The notes beneath the pieces are model-generated. The model was given only the letters and a program-made list of their open reading frames with translations. It was not told the DNA's origin and ran no database searches. A DNA stretch of 64,000 bases from Sinorhizobium medicae (GTDB taxonomy: Bacteria; Pseudomonadota; Alphaproteobacteria; Rhizobiales; Rhizobiaceae), in the NCBI RefSeq assembly GCF_007827695.1, contig NZ_VITA01000010.1:62001-126000 (forward strand). The letters are read 5' to 3'. Positions within the stretch are counted from its first letter, which is position 1. Each line of letters begins with the position of its first letter. Positions 52,733 to 62,753 of this stretch are shown piece by piece. Both the position numbers and the translations under genes were made by a program.

Positions 52733-53719
52733 ATGACTGATCTCTCGCTCGCCGATCGGCCGGCTGCGCTTGCGCATGGCGCCAGGATAGGCTCGGACCT
52801 GCAGGCGCAACGTGTCCGTTCGGCCTGGCTGTTTCTCGCGCCTACTTTTCTCGTTCTGGCGCTCGTGGCCGGCTGGCCGCTCATCAGAACCATCTACTTC
52901 AGTTTCACGAATGCCTCGCTGACCAACCTGTCGGATGCCGAATTCGTCGGTTTCGCCAATTATTTCTCATGGATCACCCTGAAGAGCGGTCGCACCATTT
53001 ACAGGGGTCTGCTCGCGGATCCCGCCTGGTGGAATGCGGTCTGGAACACGCTCAAGTTCACGGTTCTTTCCGTCAGCATCGAAACGGCGCTGGGTCTCAT
53101 CGTTGCCCTGGTTCTCAACGCACAGTTCCCAGGCCGCGGACTTGTCCGGGCGGCGATTCTTATTCCCTGGGCTATCCCGACGATCGTGTCAGCCAAAATG
53201 TGGGCATGGATGCTCAACGATCAGTTCGGCATCCTCAACGACATGCTGCTCGGTCTCGGCCTGATCGGCGAGAAGATCGCCTGGACCGCAAGCCCCGATA
53301 CCGCCATGATCGCCGTGCTGATCGTGGACGTCTGGAAGACGACCCCCTTTATGGCGCTCCTGATCCTGGCCGGGCTGCAAATGGTGCCGGGCGATATCTA
53401 CGAGGCCGCGAAAATCGATGGCGTGCATCCAGTGCGCGTGTTCTGGCGGGTTACCCTGCCGCTGATCCGCCCGGCGCTGATGGTTGCGGTCATCTTCCGC
53501 ATGCTCGACGCGCTGCGCATTTTCGACCTTATCTACGTTCTGACGCCGAACAACGCGCAGACGAAGACCATGTCGGTCATGGCCCGCGAAAACCTCTTCG
53601 ATTTCGACAAGTTCGCCTACGGCGCGGCGGCCTCGACCATGTTGTTCCTGATCATCGCCACGATCACGATCCTGTACATGTGGCTCGGCCGCCTCAATCT
53701 GAGCGGAGGAGAACGCTGA
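52733..53719 (+). CDS. thuF: Trehalose/maltose ABC transporter permease
   Basis: A 328-residue MalF-type permease with about six membrane segments after a cytoplasmic N-terminus and the EAA loop GDIYEAAKIDGVHPVRVFWRVTLPLIRPAL. Its stop overlaps the start of thuG (TGATG). It forms the channel with ThuG. Third-level specificity comes from the ThuE receptor. Confidence 0.92.
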   Translation: MTDLSLADRPAALAHGARIGSDLQAQRVRSAWLFLAPTFLVLALVAGWPLIRTIYFSFTNASLTNLSDAEFVGFANYFSWITLKSGRTIYRGLLADPAWWNAVWNTLKFTVLSVSIETALGLIVALVLNAQFPGRGLVRAAILIPWAIPTIVSAKMWAWMLNDQFGILNDMLLGLGLIGEKIAWTASPDTAMIAVLIVDVWKTTPFMALLILAGLQMVPGDIYEAAKIDGVHPVRVFWRVTLPLIRPALMVAVIFRMLDALRIFDLIYVLTPNNAQTKTMSVMARENLFDFDKFAYGAAASTMLFLIIATITILYMWLGRLNLSGGER

Positions 53720-54549
53720 TGGTCGTTACGCTTGTAAAACGGACCGCGTTCTACGCGCTCGTTGCCGTCATCATCCTGATTGCCGTCTTTCCATTCTACT
53801 ACGCGATCCTGACGAGCTTGAAGTCCGGCACGGCGCTGTTTCGCATCGACTACTGGCCGACCGATTTCTCGCTCGCGAACTATGCCGACATCTTTTCGCA
53901 CGGCACATTCGTGCGCAATCTCGGCAATTCGCTCCTCGTCGCCACGCTCGTGGTCGCCATATCGCTCCTTCTCGCCGTTACCGCGGCCTATGCGCTTGCC
54001 CGGGTGCGCTTCCGCGGCCGGGGGCTGCTTTTGCTGACGATCCTGTCCGTTTCCATGTTCCCGCAGATCGCCGTGCTTGCAGGCCTCTTCGAACTCATCC
54101 GCTTCGTCGGGATCTTCAACACGCCGCTTGCGCTCATATTTTCCTACATGATCTTCACACTGCCCTTCACGGTCTGGGTGCTGACTACCTTCATGCGGGA
54201 CCTGCCGATCGAGATCGAGGAGGCGGCAATCGTCGACGGCGCTTCTCCCTGGGTGGTGATCACGCGCGTCTTCATGCCACTGATGTGGCCGGCGCTGGTG
54301 ACGACCGGCCTTCTCGCCTTCATTGCGGCGTGGAACGAGTTCCTCTTTGCGCTGACATTCACGTCGTCCAACACGCAGCGCACCGTGCCGGTTGCGATTG
54401 CGCTGCTCTCCGGGGGCAGCCAGTTCGAGATTCCCTGGGGCAACATCATGGCAGCGTCCGTGATCGTCACGGTGCCCCTCGTGGTGCTCGTGCTCATCTT
54501 TCAGCGGCGGATCATTTCCGGCCTCACCGCAGGCGGCGTCAAAGGATAG
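53719..54549 (+). CDS. thuG: Trehalose/maltose ABC transporter permease
   Basis: A 276-residue MalG-type permease with six membrane segments and the EAA loop IEIEEAAIVDGASPWVVITRVFMPLM. It starts at ATG 53719, sharing one base with the thuF stop; the longer frame within thuF is rejected. It precedes the ATPase by 9 bp. Confidence 0.92.
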   Translation: MVVTLVKRTAFYALVAVIILIAVFPFYYAILTSLKSGTALFRIDYWPTDFSLANYADIFSHGTFVRNLGNSLLVATLVVAISLLLAVTAAYALARVRFRGRGLLLLTILSVSMFPQIAVLAGLFELIRFVGIFNTPLALIFSYMIFTLPFTVWVLTTFMRDLPIEIEEAAIVDGASPWVVITRVFMPLMWPALVTTGLLAFIAAWNEFLFALTFTSSNTQRTVPVAIALLSGGSQFEIPWGNIMAASVIVTVPLVVLVLIFQRRIISGLTAGGVKG

Positions 54550-54558
54550 GAGAATAAG

Positions 54559-55587
54559 ATGGCAGAGCTTCAATTGCGCGATATCCGCAAGTCCTTCGGC
54601 GCCTTCGATGTGATCAAGGGCGTCAGCATGGACATCAAGTCGGGCGAGTTCATGGTCTTCGTCGGCCCTTCCGGCTGCGGCAAGTCCACGCTCTTGAGAC
54701 TGATCGCGGGGCTTGAGGAAATCACCTCCGGAACTCTCTCTTTCGATGGTCAGATCGTCAACCAACTGACGCCATCGCGCCGCGGCATTGCCATGGTGTT
54801 CCAGTCCTATGCGCTCTACCCGCATATGACGGTTTACGAGAACATGGCATTTGGCATGCAGCTTGCCGGCAAAGATAAGCAGCAGTGCCGCAAACGGGTC
54901 GAGACCGCGGCGGAAATGCTGCAGCTGACGCCCTATCTCGAGCGACTGCCGCGGCAGCTCTCGGGTGGGCAGAGGCAGCGCGTGGCGATCGGCCGGGCGA
55001 TCGTACGAGACCCGAAGGTCTTTCTTTTCGACGAGCCGCTTTCAAATCTCGACGCGGCGCTGCGTGTCGCCACCCGACTCGAAATCGCCAAGCTTCACCG
55101 CAGCATGCACAAGACGACGATGATCTATGTTACCCACGACCAGGTCGAAGCAATGACGCTCGCCGACCGGATCTGTGTCCTGAGGGACGGTCTCGTAGAG
55201 CAGATAGGCACGCCGCTGGAGCTCTACGAGACGCCGAACTCGGTCTTCGTCGCCGGTTTTATCGGTTCGCCGAAAATGAACTTCCTGTCGGGTGCCTTCG
55301 CGGAGCCGTACAAGGCAGACACGATCGGCGTCCGCGCGGAGCATCTTGAAATCGATGGAGAGAGAGGTGAGTGGAGCGGCACCGTGATCCATTCGGAAAT
55401 GCTCGGCTCCGACAGCTATATCTATCTCGACATAGGCGCTGGCGAACCGGTGATCGTCCGCGAGAGCGGGATTGCGAAGCACCAGCCCGGAGAGCGGATC
55501 ACGATATCCCCTGCCGCCGGGCAGGTTCATCGCTTCGATGCAGGCGGCCGGGCGACCGGACGGATCGAAATGCGGGGTGCGGCCTGA
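54559..55587 (+). CDS. thuK: Trehalose/maltose ABC transporter ATP-binding protein
   Basis: A 342-residue MalK-type ATPase. Walker [10 protein letters not shown] lies at residues 36-44; then Q-loop QSYALYPHM, signature [15 protein letters not shown], Walker [12 protein letters not shown] and [11 protein letters not shown]-terminal TOBE domain follows. It completes the ThuEFGK importer. A 330-bp gap with a palindromic repeat separates it from thuA. Confidence 0.93.
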   Translation: MAELQLRDIRKSFGAFDVIKGVSMDIKSGEFMVFVGPSGCGKSTLLRLIAGLEEITSGTLSFDGQIVNQLTPSRRGIAMVFQSYALYPHMTVYENMAFGMQLAGKDKQQCRKRVETAAEMLQLTPYLERLPRQLSGGQRQRVAIGRAIVRDPKVFLFDEPLSNLDAALRVATRLEIAKLHRSMHKTTMIYVTHDQVEAMTLADRICVLRDGLVEQIGTPLELYETPNSVFVAGFIGSPKMNFLSGAFAEPYKADTIGVRAEHLEIDGERGEWSGTVIHSEMLGSDSYIYLDIGAGEPVIVRESGIAKHQPGERITISPAAGQVHRFDAGGRATGRIEMRGAA

Positions 55588-55917
55588 CGAGTTTCATAAT
55601 TGCGTGTCGCCCAAAACTGCGCACGGTTTTGGGATAAAGACATGCATGGAAGACCTAAAGCGCGTCGTATGAGTTCGATTGAGTGCAGCACGCTTCAGAT
55701 TGGAGCCATGTGAATACACTCGGGCCGCAGATTGATCGGCCCGCGAAAGCCTAGAAGCTATGTCTGGTCCGGAGGATTTCGGATCATTCCCAAGCCTCAA
55801 ACGTTAGGGCAGGAAATGGCGGGTCCCCGTGGGGTTTACCCGGCCCGGCTCCGTGCCCGCAGACTCAAATCACGGACAGCTGGCATCCGGCAGCGGGTGC
55901 CCCAAACCACGAGGAGA
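55588..55917. other. 330-bp gap between thuK and thuA
   Basis: No gene recognised. It contains the palindromic repeat at 55610-55633 and its conserved-looking flank to about 55690. The rest shows no clear promoter; the thuA ribosome site GAGGAG lies at its end. The repeat may partly uncouple thuAB from the importer genes. Confidence 0.5.
55610..55633. repeat. Palindromic intergenic repeat
   Basis: Arms CCCAAAAC and GTTTTGGG around TGCGCACG, flanked by CGTGTCG and ATAAAGACATGCATG. This looks like a common rhizobial intergenic palindrome, recalled as such but not verified here. Confidence 0.6.
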
Positions 55918-56709
55918 ATGAACTTGTCTATCAATGCCATCGTGTGGGGTGAGAATATCCACGAGCAGACGAATGCGGTGGTTCGGGAGATCTATCCCGA
56001 GGGCATGCACAACACGATCGCCGCCGCGCTCAATTCCGACCCGGGGATCAATGCGACGACGGCGACATTGCAGGAGCCCGAGCACGGGCTGAGCGAGGCG
56101 CGGCTTGCCGCAGCCGATGTTCTCCTGTGGTGGGGCCACAAGGATCATGGGGCGGTCGACGACGCTATCGTCGAGCGCGTAGCCAAACGCGTTTGGGAGG
56201 GAATGGGCCTCATCGTTCTTCATTCCGGCCACTTCTCCAAGGTTTTCAAGCGGCTGATGGGCACGCCATGCGCGCTGAAATGGCGTGAGGCGGGAGAGCG
56301 CGAGCGCGTCTGGGTCGTCAACCCGCGACACCCGATTGCCGAGGGCCTGGGCGAAAACTTCGTGATCGAGAATGAAGAAATGTATGGCGAGCAATTCTCG
56401 GTGCCGGAGCCGTTGGAGACGGTCTTCATCTCCTGGTTTGCCGGCGGCGAGGTATTTCGCTCAGGGCTGACCTGGCGGCGCGGCGCGGGCAATATCTTCT
56501 ATTTCCGCCCCGGACATGAAACCTATCCCACCTATCACGATGCGACCGTGCACAAGGTGCTGCGGAACGCGGTGAAATGGGCATACAACCCGCAGGGCAC
56601 GTATAAGGCCATCCACGACGCACCCAACGTCCCGGTGGAGAAGGCGCTGGAGCCGATCGTCGAGCGCGGCCCGAGACTGCACAAGGCCGGCGAAGCCGGA
56701 TATCGGTAA
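55918..56709 (+). CDS. thuA: ThuA trehalose/disaccharide utilisation protein
   Basis: A 263-residue ThuA-family protein (flavodoxin/glutamine-amidotransferase-like fold) starting [17 protein letters not shown] at ATG 55918 behind GAGGAG. Characteristic stretches are [13 protein letters not shown] and [16 protein letters not shown]. In S. meliloti ThuA acts with ThuB in the breakdown of trehalose and related disaccharides via 3-keto derivatives. An in-frame extension upstream is inside the intergenic repeat and rejected. The thuB start follows after 11 bp. Confidence 0.92.
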   Translation: MNLSINAIVWGENIHEQTNAVVREIYPEGMHNTIAAALNSDPGINATTATLQEPEHGLSEARLAAADVLLWWGHKDHGAVDDAIVERVAKRVWEGMGLIVLHSGHFSKVFKRLMGTPCALKWREAGERERVWVVNPRHPIAEGLGENFVIENEEMYGEQFSVPEPLETVFISWFAGGEVFRSGLTWRRGAGNIFYFRPGHETYPTYHDATVHKVLRNAVKWAYNPQGTYKAIHDAPNVPVEKALEPIVERGPRLHKAGEAGYR

Positions 56710-56720
56710 AGGGGTCTCCC

Positions 56721-57803
56721 ATGCGTTTGCTTATTCTCGGAACCGGCGGCATGGCCAACAGTCATGCGAAAGCCTTTGCTGAGATCGAAGGCGTCGAAAT
56801 GGTCGGCGCAGTCGACGTCGACCCGTCCCGTGCCCGGGCCTTCGCTTCCACGCACGGCATCGAACGTACTTTCACATCCCTCGACGAGGCGATTGCCTGG
56901 GGAGAGTTCGATGCGGCGACGAACGTGACGCCCGACAAGGCCCATCACCCCACGACGCTTGCCCTCATCGCAGCCGGCAAGCATGTGCTTTGCGAAAAGC
57001 CGCTGGCCGAAAATTACGAGAAGGCCGCCGAGATGGCGGCCGCGGCCGAGCGCGCCGGCCTCGTCACCATGGTCAATCTCACCTACCGCAATGTCGCACC
57101 GCTGCAGAAGGCGCGCGAACTGGTCGTCGCCGGCGAAATCGGCCTGGTGCGCCATCTCGAAGCCTCCTATCTCCAAAGCTGGCTGGTGTCGAAGGCTTGG
57201 GGCGACTGGGCGAGCGAGTCCAAATGGCTGTGGCGCCTCTCCACGAAACATGGCTCGAATGGCGTGCTCGGCGATGTCGGCATACACATTCTCGACTTTG
57301 CCGGCTATGGGGCAAACAGCTCGGTCGAAAGGGTCTTTGCGCGCCTGAAGGCCTTCGACAAAGCCCCGGGCAACCGGTTAGGCGAATACGATCTCGATGC
57401 CAATGACAGCTTTGCCATGACGGCCGAATTTGAAAACGGTGCGATGGCGGTGATCCACGCGAGCCGTTGGGCGACAGGCCATCTGAACGAGCTGAGGCTC
57501 AGGTTGCACGGGGACAAAGGTGCGCTGGAGGTCATCCATACGCCGGACGGTTCGAGCCTGCGCGCCTGCCTGGGCGCCGACGTTGAAAAGGCAGTGTGGA
57601 GGACAGTCGATGCCGGCACCGTGCCGACCAACTACCAGCGCTTCGTCGAGGCGGTGAAGGCCGGCCGAACCGTCGAGCCGGGTTTCCGCCATGCCGCTGA
57701 CCTGCAGAAGGTGCTGGATCTCGCCATAGAGACCGAACGTGAACGCCGCGAACTCGGTGTTCCTGACATCGACGCGGTCGTGCAGGAGCGCGCGGTGGGA
57801 TAA
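56721..57803 (+). CDS. thuB: ThuB, Gfo/Idh/MocA-family dehydrogenase
   Basis: A 360-residue oxidoreductase with the N-terminal Rossmann motif LILGTGGMANSHAKAF and the family lysine motif GKHVLCEKPLAENYEKA. Then comes the mixed alpha/beta substrate domain with DVGIHILDFAGY. It should oxidise the C3 hydroxyl of a disaccharide with NAD(P) together with ThuA. It ends the thu operon; a RIME-like element lies directly downstream. Confidence 0.92.
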   Translation: MRLLILGTGGMANSHAKAFAEIEGVEMVGAVDVDPSRARAFASTHGIERTFTSLDEAIAWGEFDAATNVTPDKAHHPTTLALIAAGKHVLCEKPLAENYEKAAEMAAAAERAGLVTMVNLTYRNVAPLQKARELVVAGEIGLVRHLEASYLQSWLVSKAWGDWASESKWLWRLSTKHGSNGVLGDVGIHILDFAGYGANSSVERVFARLKAFDKAPGNRLGEYDLDANDSFAMTAEFENGAMAVIHASRWATGHLNELRLRLHGDKGALEVIHTPDGSSLRACLGADVEKAVWRTVDAGTVPTNYQRFVEAVKAGRTVEPGFRHAADLQKVLDLAIETERERRELGVPDIDAVVQERAVG

Positions 57804-57821
57804 TGCGACGCGGCATACATT

Positions 57822-57924
57822 ACAGCGCGCCGCGCGTCTTATCAGACCCACAAAGATCGCTGTAGCACTTTGATCTGCTGCATGTTTTTGTCCTTCAATC
57901 GGATCCGATTAAGGAAACATGCAG
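57822..57924. repeat. RIME-like mosaic element with two palindromes
   Basis: About 103 bp made of two long palindromes. The first (57822-57863) has outer arms ACAGCG/CGCTGT. The second (57878-57924) has arms CTGCATG/CATGCAG, then TCCTT/AAGGA, around a central ATCGGATCCGAT. Size and design match the RIME1 class of rhizobial intergenic elements. It follows thuB by 18 bp and may serve as its terminator. Confidence 0.75.
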
Positions 57925-58051
57925 TAGGGCGGGATGCGGGCGCGAAACCGCGCACTCATCCCGCTCCAAGGCGCGCCGCATCTGAGAGATACGGCGCGTT
58001 TCCTGTTTCCGAGTCCTCTATTCCGAAGCGCTCGGCCTTCGGGAAAATGCA

Positions 58052-58408
58052 TCAGGCGTGCGAGTGGTGCCGGAAATCCCAGACCGCCCAGGCCGCGATT
58101 GCGGCAACGAGCACGCCGAGAATGACATGGGTCCACATCGCATTCACATTTCCCGTGAAGCCAAGCAGCCAGGGAGAAACGATGAGCCACAGGCCGATCA
58201 CCATATTGGCCCATTCCTCCCATTCGGCGAAAGCCGAAAGGGTCGCGACCGCAAGGGCGCCGAGCACGATGCCGGCGATCCATGCATTCCAGGTCGGCAC
58301 TGAATCGGCCGCAAAGCCGATGACCCAGGGAGAAACGAACAGGCACGCCGCCAGGACCAGATTCGCCCAATCCTGGCTTCTTTTTCCTGCCATCAGAGTG
58401 TTGGGCAT
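58052..58408 (-). CDS. SPW-repeat membrane protein
   Basis: A 118-residue protein starting MPNTLMAGKRSQDWAN, with four membrane segments and two SPW repeats: FVSPWVIGF and IVSPWLLGF, each preceded by WAN. A GGAGG ribosome site supports ATG 58408 over the upstream GTG. SPW proteins are widespread small membrane proteins with no established function. It is not obviously linked to its neighbours. Confidence 0.88.
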   Translation of the reverse strand: MPNTLMAGKRSQDWANLVLAACLFVSPWVIGFAADSVPTWNAWIAGIVLGALAVATLSAFAEWEEWANMVIGLWLIVSPWLLGFTGNVNAMWTHVILGVLVAAIAAWAVWDFRHHSHA

Positions 58409-58834
58409 GACAACCTCCACCTATGAAGCCTGACAAAGCGTCATTACCCGCGTGCAGCTTACGCAATTCCGTCCGCTTCAGATCGCACGTGTCTGTAACG
58501 CTTTGAATTGCTGCCGAAATTTTACTCCTGAATCGAACGGGTTTCAAGGAAACGCGAAACGCGCCGTAATTGCGCCCAAGACCGGCAGCTCTCTGCCAGC
58601 GGCCGTCGCCTGGTTATGTTTCCCCTTGGTCCAACTTCTCTCGACCCGCACTTCGGCGGATAATCCGAGGGGCTCTCATCAGGGCGGGTGCTTCTCTCAA
58701 TCAACCCGATGGGGCAGGAGCCGGCTGCGAAACGCGAGTTTGGAACCGGTCTGCAGAAGCGCTGCTTCTATGAAATCTCAGAACTCCAAACCGGCAGAAG
58801 CCGCGCGAGTTGGAACGTATAAGAGGAGCAAGGC
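58409..58834. other. 426-bp region upstream of the sulfatase gene
   Basis: It holds a degenerate RIME-like remnant at about 58492-58555. The sulfatase ribosome site AGAGGAGCAAGGC is at its right end. No further gene or clear promoter was recognised. Confidence 0.5.
58492..58555. repeat. Degenerate RIME-like element
   Basis: CTGTAACGCTTTGAATTGCT followed by an ACTCCTGAATCG... GTTTCAAGGAAAC pattern. It parallels CTGTAGCACTTTGATCTGCT and the TCCTT/AAGGA arms of the element at 57822-57924, with several differences. Confidence 0.5.
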
Positions 58835-60493
58835 ATGAGCTTTCCAGATGCTGACAAGCGCAAAAATGCGCAGGGTTCAATCTCCATAGACCGCCGAAGC
58901 CTTTTGCTGGGAGGCACCATCCTTGCGGCTGCCGCTGCAGCGAACGGAGCCGTGGCCGTCGGCAGCGCGAAGGCTCAGGAGCAATCTTCGGCAGGTAGCG
59001 GCAAGACTCCGAACATCCTGGTCATCTTCGGCGACGACATCGGCATTCCGCAAATCAGCGCCTACACCATGGGCCTGATGGGCTATCGCACGCCGAACAT
59101 CGATCGTATCGCCGCCGAGGGCGCGATCTTCACCGATGCCTATGGCCAGCAGAGCTGCACCGCAGGGCGCGCTTCCTTCATACTCGGCCAGGAGCCGTTC
59201 CGCACGGGGCTGCTGACGATCGGCATGCCCGGCGATCCGCACGGCATTCAGGACTGGATGCCGACCATCGCCGACGTCATGAAGTCGAAGGGATATGCAA
59301 CCGGCCAGTTCGGCAAGAATCACCTGGGCGACCGCGACGAGCACCTGCCGACGAACCATGGCTTCGACGAGTTCTTCGGCAACCTCTACCACCTGAATGC
59401 CGAAGAGGAGCCGGAAGGCTACTTCTATCCGAAGGACGAGGAATTCCGGAAGAATTTCGGGCCGCGCGGCGTGATCAAGTCCAGCGCGGACGGAAAGATC
59501 GAGGATACCGGAGCGCTCAACACCAAACGGATGGAGACGGTCGACGAAGAGTTCCTCGCGGCAGCGAAGGATTTTATCGATCGCCAAGCGAAGGCCGACA
59601 AGCCGTTCTTCTGCTGGTTCAACTCGACACGCATGCACGTGTTTACCCACCTGAAGCCGGAATCCATGGGCAAGACCGGTAAGGGCATCCACGCCGACGG
59701 CATGGTGGAGCATGACGGCCATGTCGGTCAGCTGCTGCAGCAGCTCGACGACCTCGGCATCACGGAAAACACGATCGTGCTCTACACGACCGACAACGGT
59801 GCCGAGCTCGCTTTGTGGCCGGATGGCGCGATGACCATGTTCCATGGCGAAAAGGGAACGACGTGGGAAGGTGGCTTCCGCATTCCCATGATGGTGCGCT
59901 GGCCCGGCGTGGTGAAGCCGGGCACGCAAATCAACGACCCCGTGACGCTGATGGACTGGATGCCGACCTTCGCCACCGCCGCCGGAATCCCTGATGTCAA
60001 GGAGGAGATGAAGACGGGCTTCAAGTCCGGCGACAAGACCTTCAAGGTCCATCTCGACGGTTATGACTTGACCGCGCTCCTTAAGGGTGAGGCCGAGGAG
60101 CCGCCTCGCGAAGCAGTCTACTACTTCGACCAGGGCGGCAATCTGAATGCCATAAGGTGGAATGACTGGAAGCTCAGCTTCGCAGTCAACAGCGAAGGCA
60201 ACATCGCCACCGCCACGCGCGAGACGCCGAGTTGGGCCAATATCGCCAATCTGAGAATGGACCCTTATGAACGGGGGACGAAAGAAGGCGGAGGGGCCAT
60301 GGAGTTCATAGCCCGAAACATGTGGCTCCTGGTGCCGATCCAGAGCAAGATCAAGGAGTTCTTCCAGGATTTTGACCAGTACCCCTACCAGCCCGGCAGC
60401 ACGCTCAACGCCAGCGGCATAAACTACAACCTGTTGCAGCAGCAGGCTGCGCTGAAGCGGCTCGGCGACCTGGAGCGTCTCGCGCCGCGCTGA
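58835..60493 (+). CDS. Tat-exported arylsulfatase-type sulfatase
   Basis: A 552-residue sulfatase. A twin-arginine signal (DRRSLLLGGTILAAA) is followed by the first metal-binding block (ILVIFGDDIG) and the formylglycine motif SCTAGRAS, in which the Cys must be converted to formylglycine for activity. Later blocks include GKNHLGD and the second metal block YTTDNGAE. It should hydrolyse sulfate esters in the periplasm. No formylglycine-generating enzyme lies in the window. The start has an AGAGGAGCAAGG site. A hairpin terminator follows. Organic substrate unknown. Confidence 0.9.
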   Translation: MSFPDADKRKNAQGSISIDRRSLLLGGTILAAAAAANGAVAVGSAKAQEQSSAGSGKTPNILVIFGDDIGIPQISAYTMGLMGYRTPNIDRIAAEGAIFTDAYGQQSCTAGRASFILGQEPFRTGLLTIGMPGDPHGIQDWMPTIADVMKSKGYATGQFGKNHLGDRDEHLPTNHGFDEFFGNLYHLNAEEEPEGYFYPKDEEFRKNFGPRGVIKSSADGKIEDTGALNTKRMETVDEEFLAAAKDFIDRQAKADKPFFCWFNSTRMHVFTHLKPESMGKTGKGIHADGMVEHDGHVGQLLQQLDDLGITENTIVLYTTDNGAELALWPDGAMTMFHGEKGTTWEGGFRIPMMVRWPGVVKPGTQINDPVTLMDWMPTFATAAGIPDVKEEMKTGFKSGDKTFKVHLDGYDLTALLKGEAEEPPREAVYYFDQGGNLNAIRWNDWKLSFAVNSEGNIATATRETPSWANIANLRMDPYERGTKEGGGAMEFIARNMWLLVPIQSKIKEFFQDFDQYPYQPGSTLNASGINYNLLQQQAALKRLGDLERLAPR

Positions 60494-60546
60494 TGCTGGT
60501 TGCAAGTTCCGATTTCGTTGGAACGCAATCAGATATCGTTCTGACG

Positions 60547-60570
60547 AAAGGCGGGGGAAGTCCCGCCTTT
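60547..60570 (+). terminator. Rho-independent-like terminator of the sulfatase gene
   Basis: A 9-bp perfect stem (AAAGGCGGG/CCCGCCTTT) with a GGAAGT loop, 54 bp after the sulfatase stop; the descending arm ends in TTT. Confidence 0.7.
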
Positions 60571-60664
60571 CTGATCTGTGCATTTGCACGTAGGCGCGGG
60601 CGCAGGCGGAAAGCCGATACGGTTTCCGCATCCGGTTCTGAAGGCGGTCAACTTTCGTGCGGAG

Positions 60665-62633
60665 CTATTGCTGTTCGGGTGAGGCCGCCAACAGCGAGGC
60701 CTCGGGAGACCGCACGAAGCCTGTGTATCGTTCGAACTGGAACAGAACGTCGTTGATGATCTGGCCGTCCGTCATTCCCATGATGTCATAGCCGCGACTG
60801 CCATCCGAAAAGAAGGTTCGCGCCTCGTAACGCACATCGGCGTTGGTCGCCTCCAATGCGGTGAAGGCGGGAAGCTTGTGTTCGGACATCTGAACCCCAT
60901 AGACGAAATCGCGGTGGCTTTCTGCAGGCGCCGTGAGCGTCAGTGTTCCCGTTCGGGCATCGCGGGCAACGGAAGCCGGCCGCGAGCGGTACGTCAGCTC
61001 CCTGGCCACCGCTTCGAGGGGCGGAAGGACGGAAGCCTGCATGAACGACTCCACGGCCGGCTTGTCCGGGGTGCTGAGCGTCATCGCCAGGCGGCGTTGC
61101 CATGTTACGCCGGACGCGGGATAGGCCCGTGCCCGACTGAACCGGGCGAGCGTGTGCGGGCAAGATCGGCCCTCATCCCGACGAACAGCGACCGTACAAG
61201 TACGAGCATCACCAGGCTGAATGGCAGTGCCGTGGAGATGGTGGCGGATTGCAGGGCCGTAAGCCCTCCGGTGGACAACAGAACGGCGGCCACGATGCCG
61301 CTGAGGGCACACCAGAAAACCCGCTGAAGGGCGGGAGTGGCCGTTTTGCCGCCCGCCGCTATCGTATCGATCACCAAGGCGCCGGAATCGCAGGAGGTGA
61401 CGAAGAATATGCTGACGAGCAGAACCGCGAGTGTCGAGGTCACCGCCGACAATGGCAGATATTCGAAGAACTGAAAAAGGGCGATCGATAGGTCCGCCTT
61501 CACGGCACATGCCAGCTCGCCGTTGGCGATCGTCGTGTCGACGTAAATCGCCGTGTTTCCGAAAACGGTCATCCACAGGAACGTGAAAATGGCCGGTACG
61601 AAGAGAACGGCGGTGACGAACTCTCTCACAGTACGTCCGCGGGATATCCGCGCGATGAACATGCCGACGAAGGGCGACCAGGAAATCCACCAGGCCCAGT
61701 AGTATCGATCCACGGGCGCGGTTCGTAGGCATAGATGTTGAACGTCCGCAAGAGCAGGCTGTCGAGATAGAGGCCGATATTCTGGACGAGATCTCGCATC
61801 AGCGTAGCGGTCGGCCCGACCACGAGCACGAAAATCATCAGCATCACCGCGAGAAAGAGGTTCACCTCGCTGAGAATGCGGACGCCCTTGTCGACGCCGG
61901 TAACGACCGAGATAGTCGCTATTGCCGTGACGGTGGTGACGAGCAGAAGCTGGACATATATCGATTGGGGGACGCCCAGCAGGTAGTTCGGGCCCGAAGT
62001 TATCTGAAGGACACCGGATCAGAGCGAGGTCGCAAGCCCGAACAAGGTCCCGCAGATCGCAAAGACATCCACGATATGCCGGATAGGCCCGTGAATGCGC
62101 TCCTTGAGCAGCGGCTAAAGCCCCGATCGGACCGTGAGGGGTAGATTGTAGCGGTAACCGAAATAGGCCAGGGACAGTCCGACCACTGAATATATTGCCC
62201 AGGCGTGTACGCCCCAATGGAAGAAGGTTACGCTCATCGCCTCACGCTGGGCAGCGATGGTCAAGGGTTCGGCCTCGGGTGGAGAGGCGAAATGCGTCAT
62301 CGGCTCGCCGACGGCAAAGTACATGAGCCCGATGCCCATGCCGGCGGCGAACAGCATGGCGATCCAGGACAGGTAGCGGAACTCGGGTTCGGAATCCTCC
62401 GGCCCGAGCTTCAATTCGTTATAGCGGCTAAATGCCATGAAAATCATCGAAAACAGGAAGATGGCCACTGCGAGCAGATAGAGCCAGCCGAAACCGGAGA
62501 GGATCGTCGCCTGGATCCCGCTGAAAATGGATTCAGCTCTCTTGGGCGCAACCACCCCGATTGCGCCGAAAAGGGCGATGACGGTCACCGACCCGGCGAA
62601 TACCGGAAAATTCACTGTGAAACGCTGGGCCAA
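60665..62633 (-). pseudogene. betT: Decayed BetT-like BCCT choline transporter
   Basis: Fragments in three frames add up to one BCCT transporter. The N-terminal part matches BetT ([39 protein letters not shown]), and the end carries the BetT-type cytoplasmic domain ([20 protein letters not shown]). Lesions: a TAG at 62115-62117, a TGA at 62019-62021 in the same frame, a frameshift at about 61703-61707 inside the conserved PWIDxWTLFYWAWW block (several residues lost), and a second frameshift at about 61125-61150 before the C-terminal domain. The start would be TTG 62633 behind GGGAGG. The intact form would import choline by sodium or proton coupling. Inactive as read. Confidence 0.88.
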
Positions 62634-62753
62634 ATGCCACCTCCCGACAAGGTCTGCGCGTGAAAACGGGATTGGGAAAAGAACGCCCGATCACGGCCGA
62701 TTCCCGGCCCGGTATCATAACACGGGCTCACAAGTCGGCTTTCATCCTTCGCG

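Noticed and set aside
60665-62217. Several separate genes in the betT region
   Set aside because: The fragments align in order to one BCCT transporter, so they are better described as one pseudogene.
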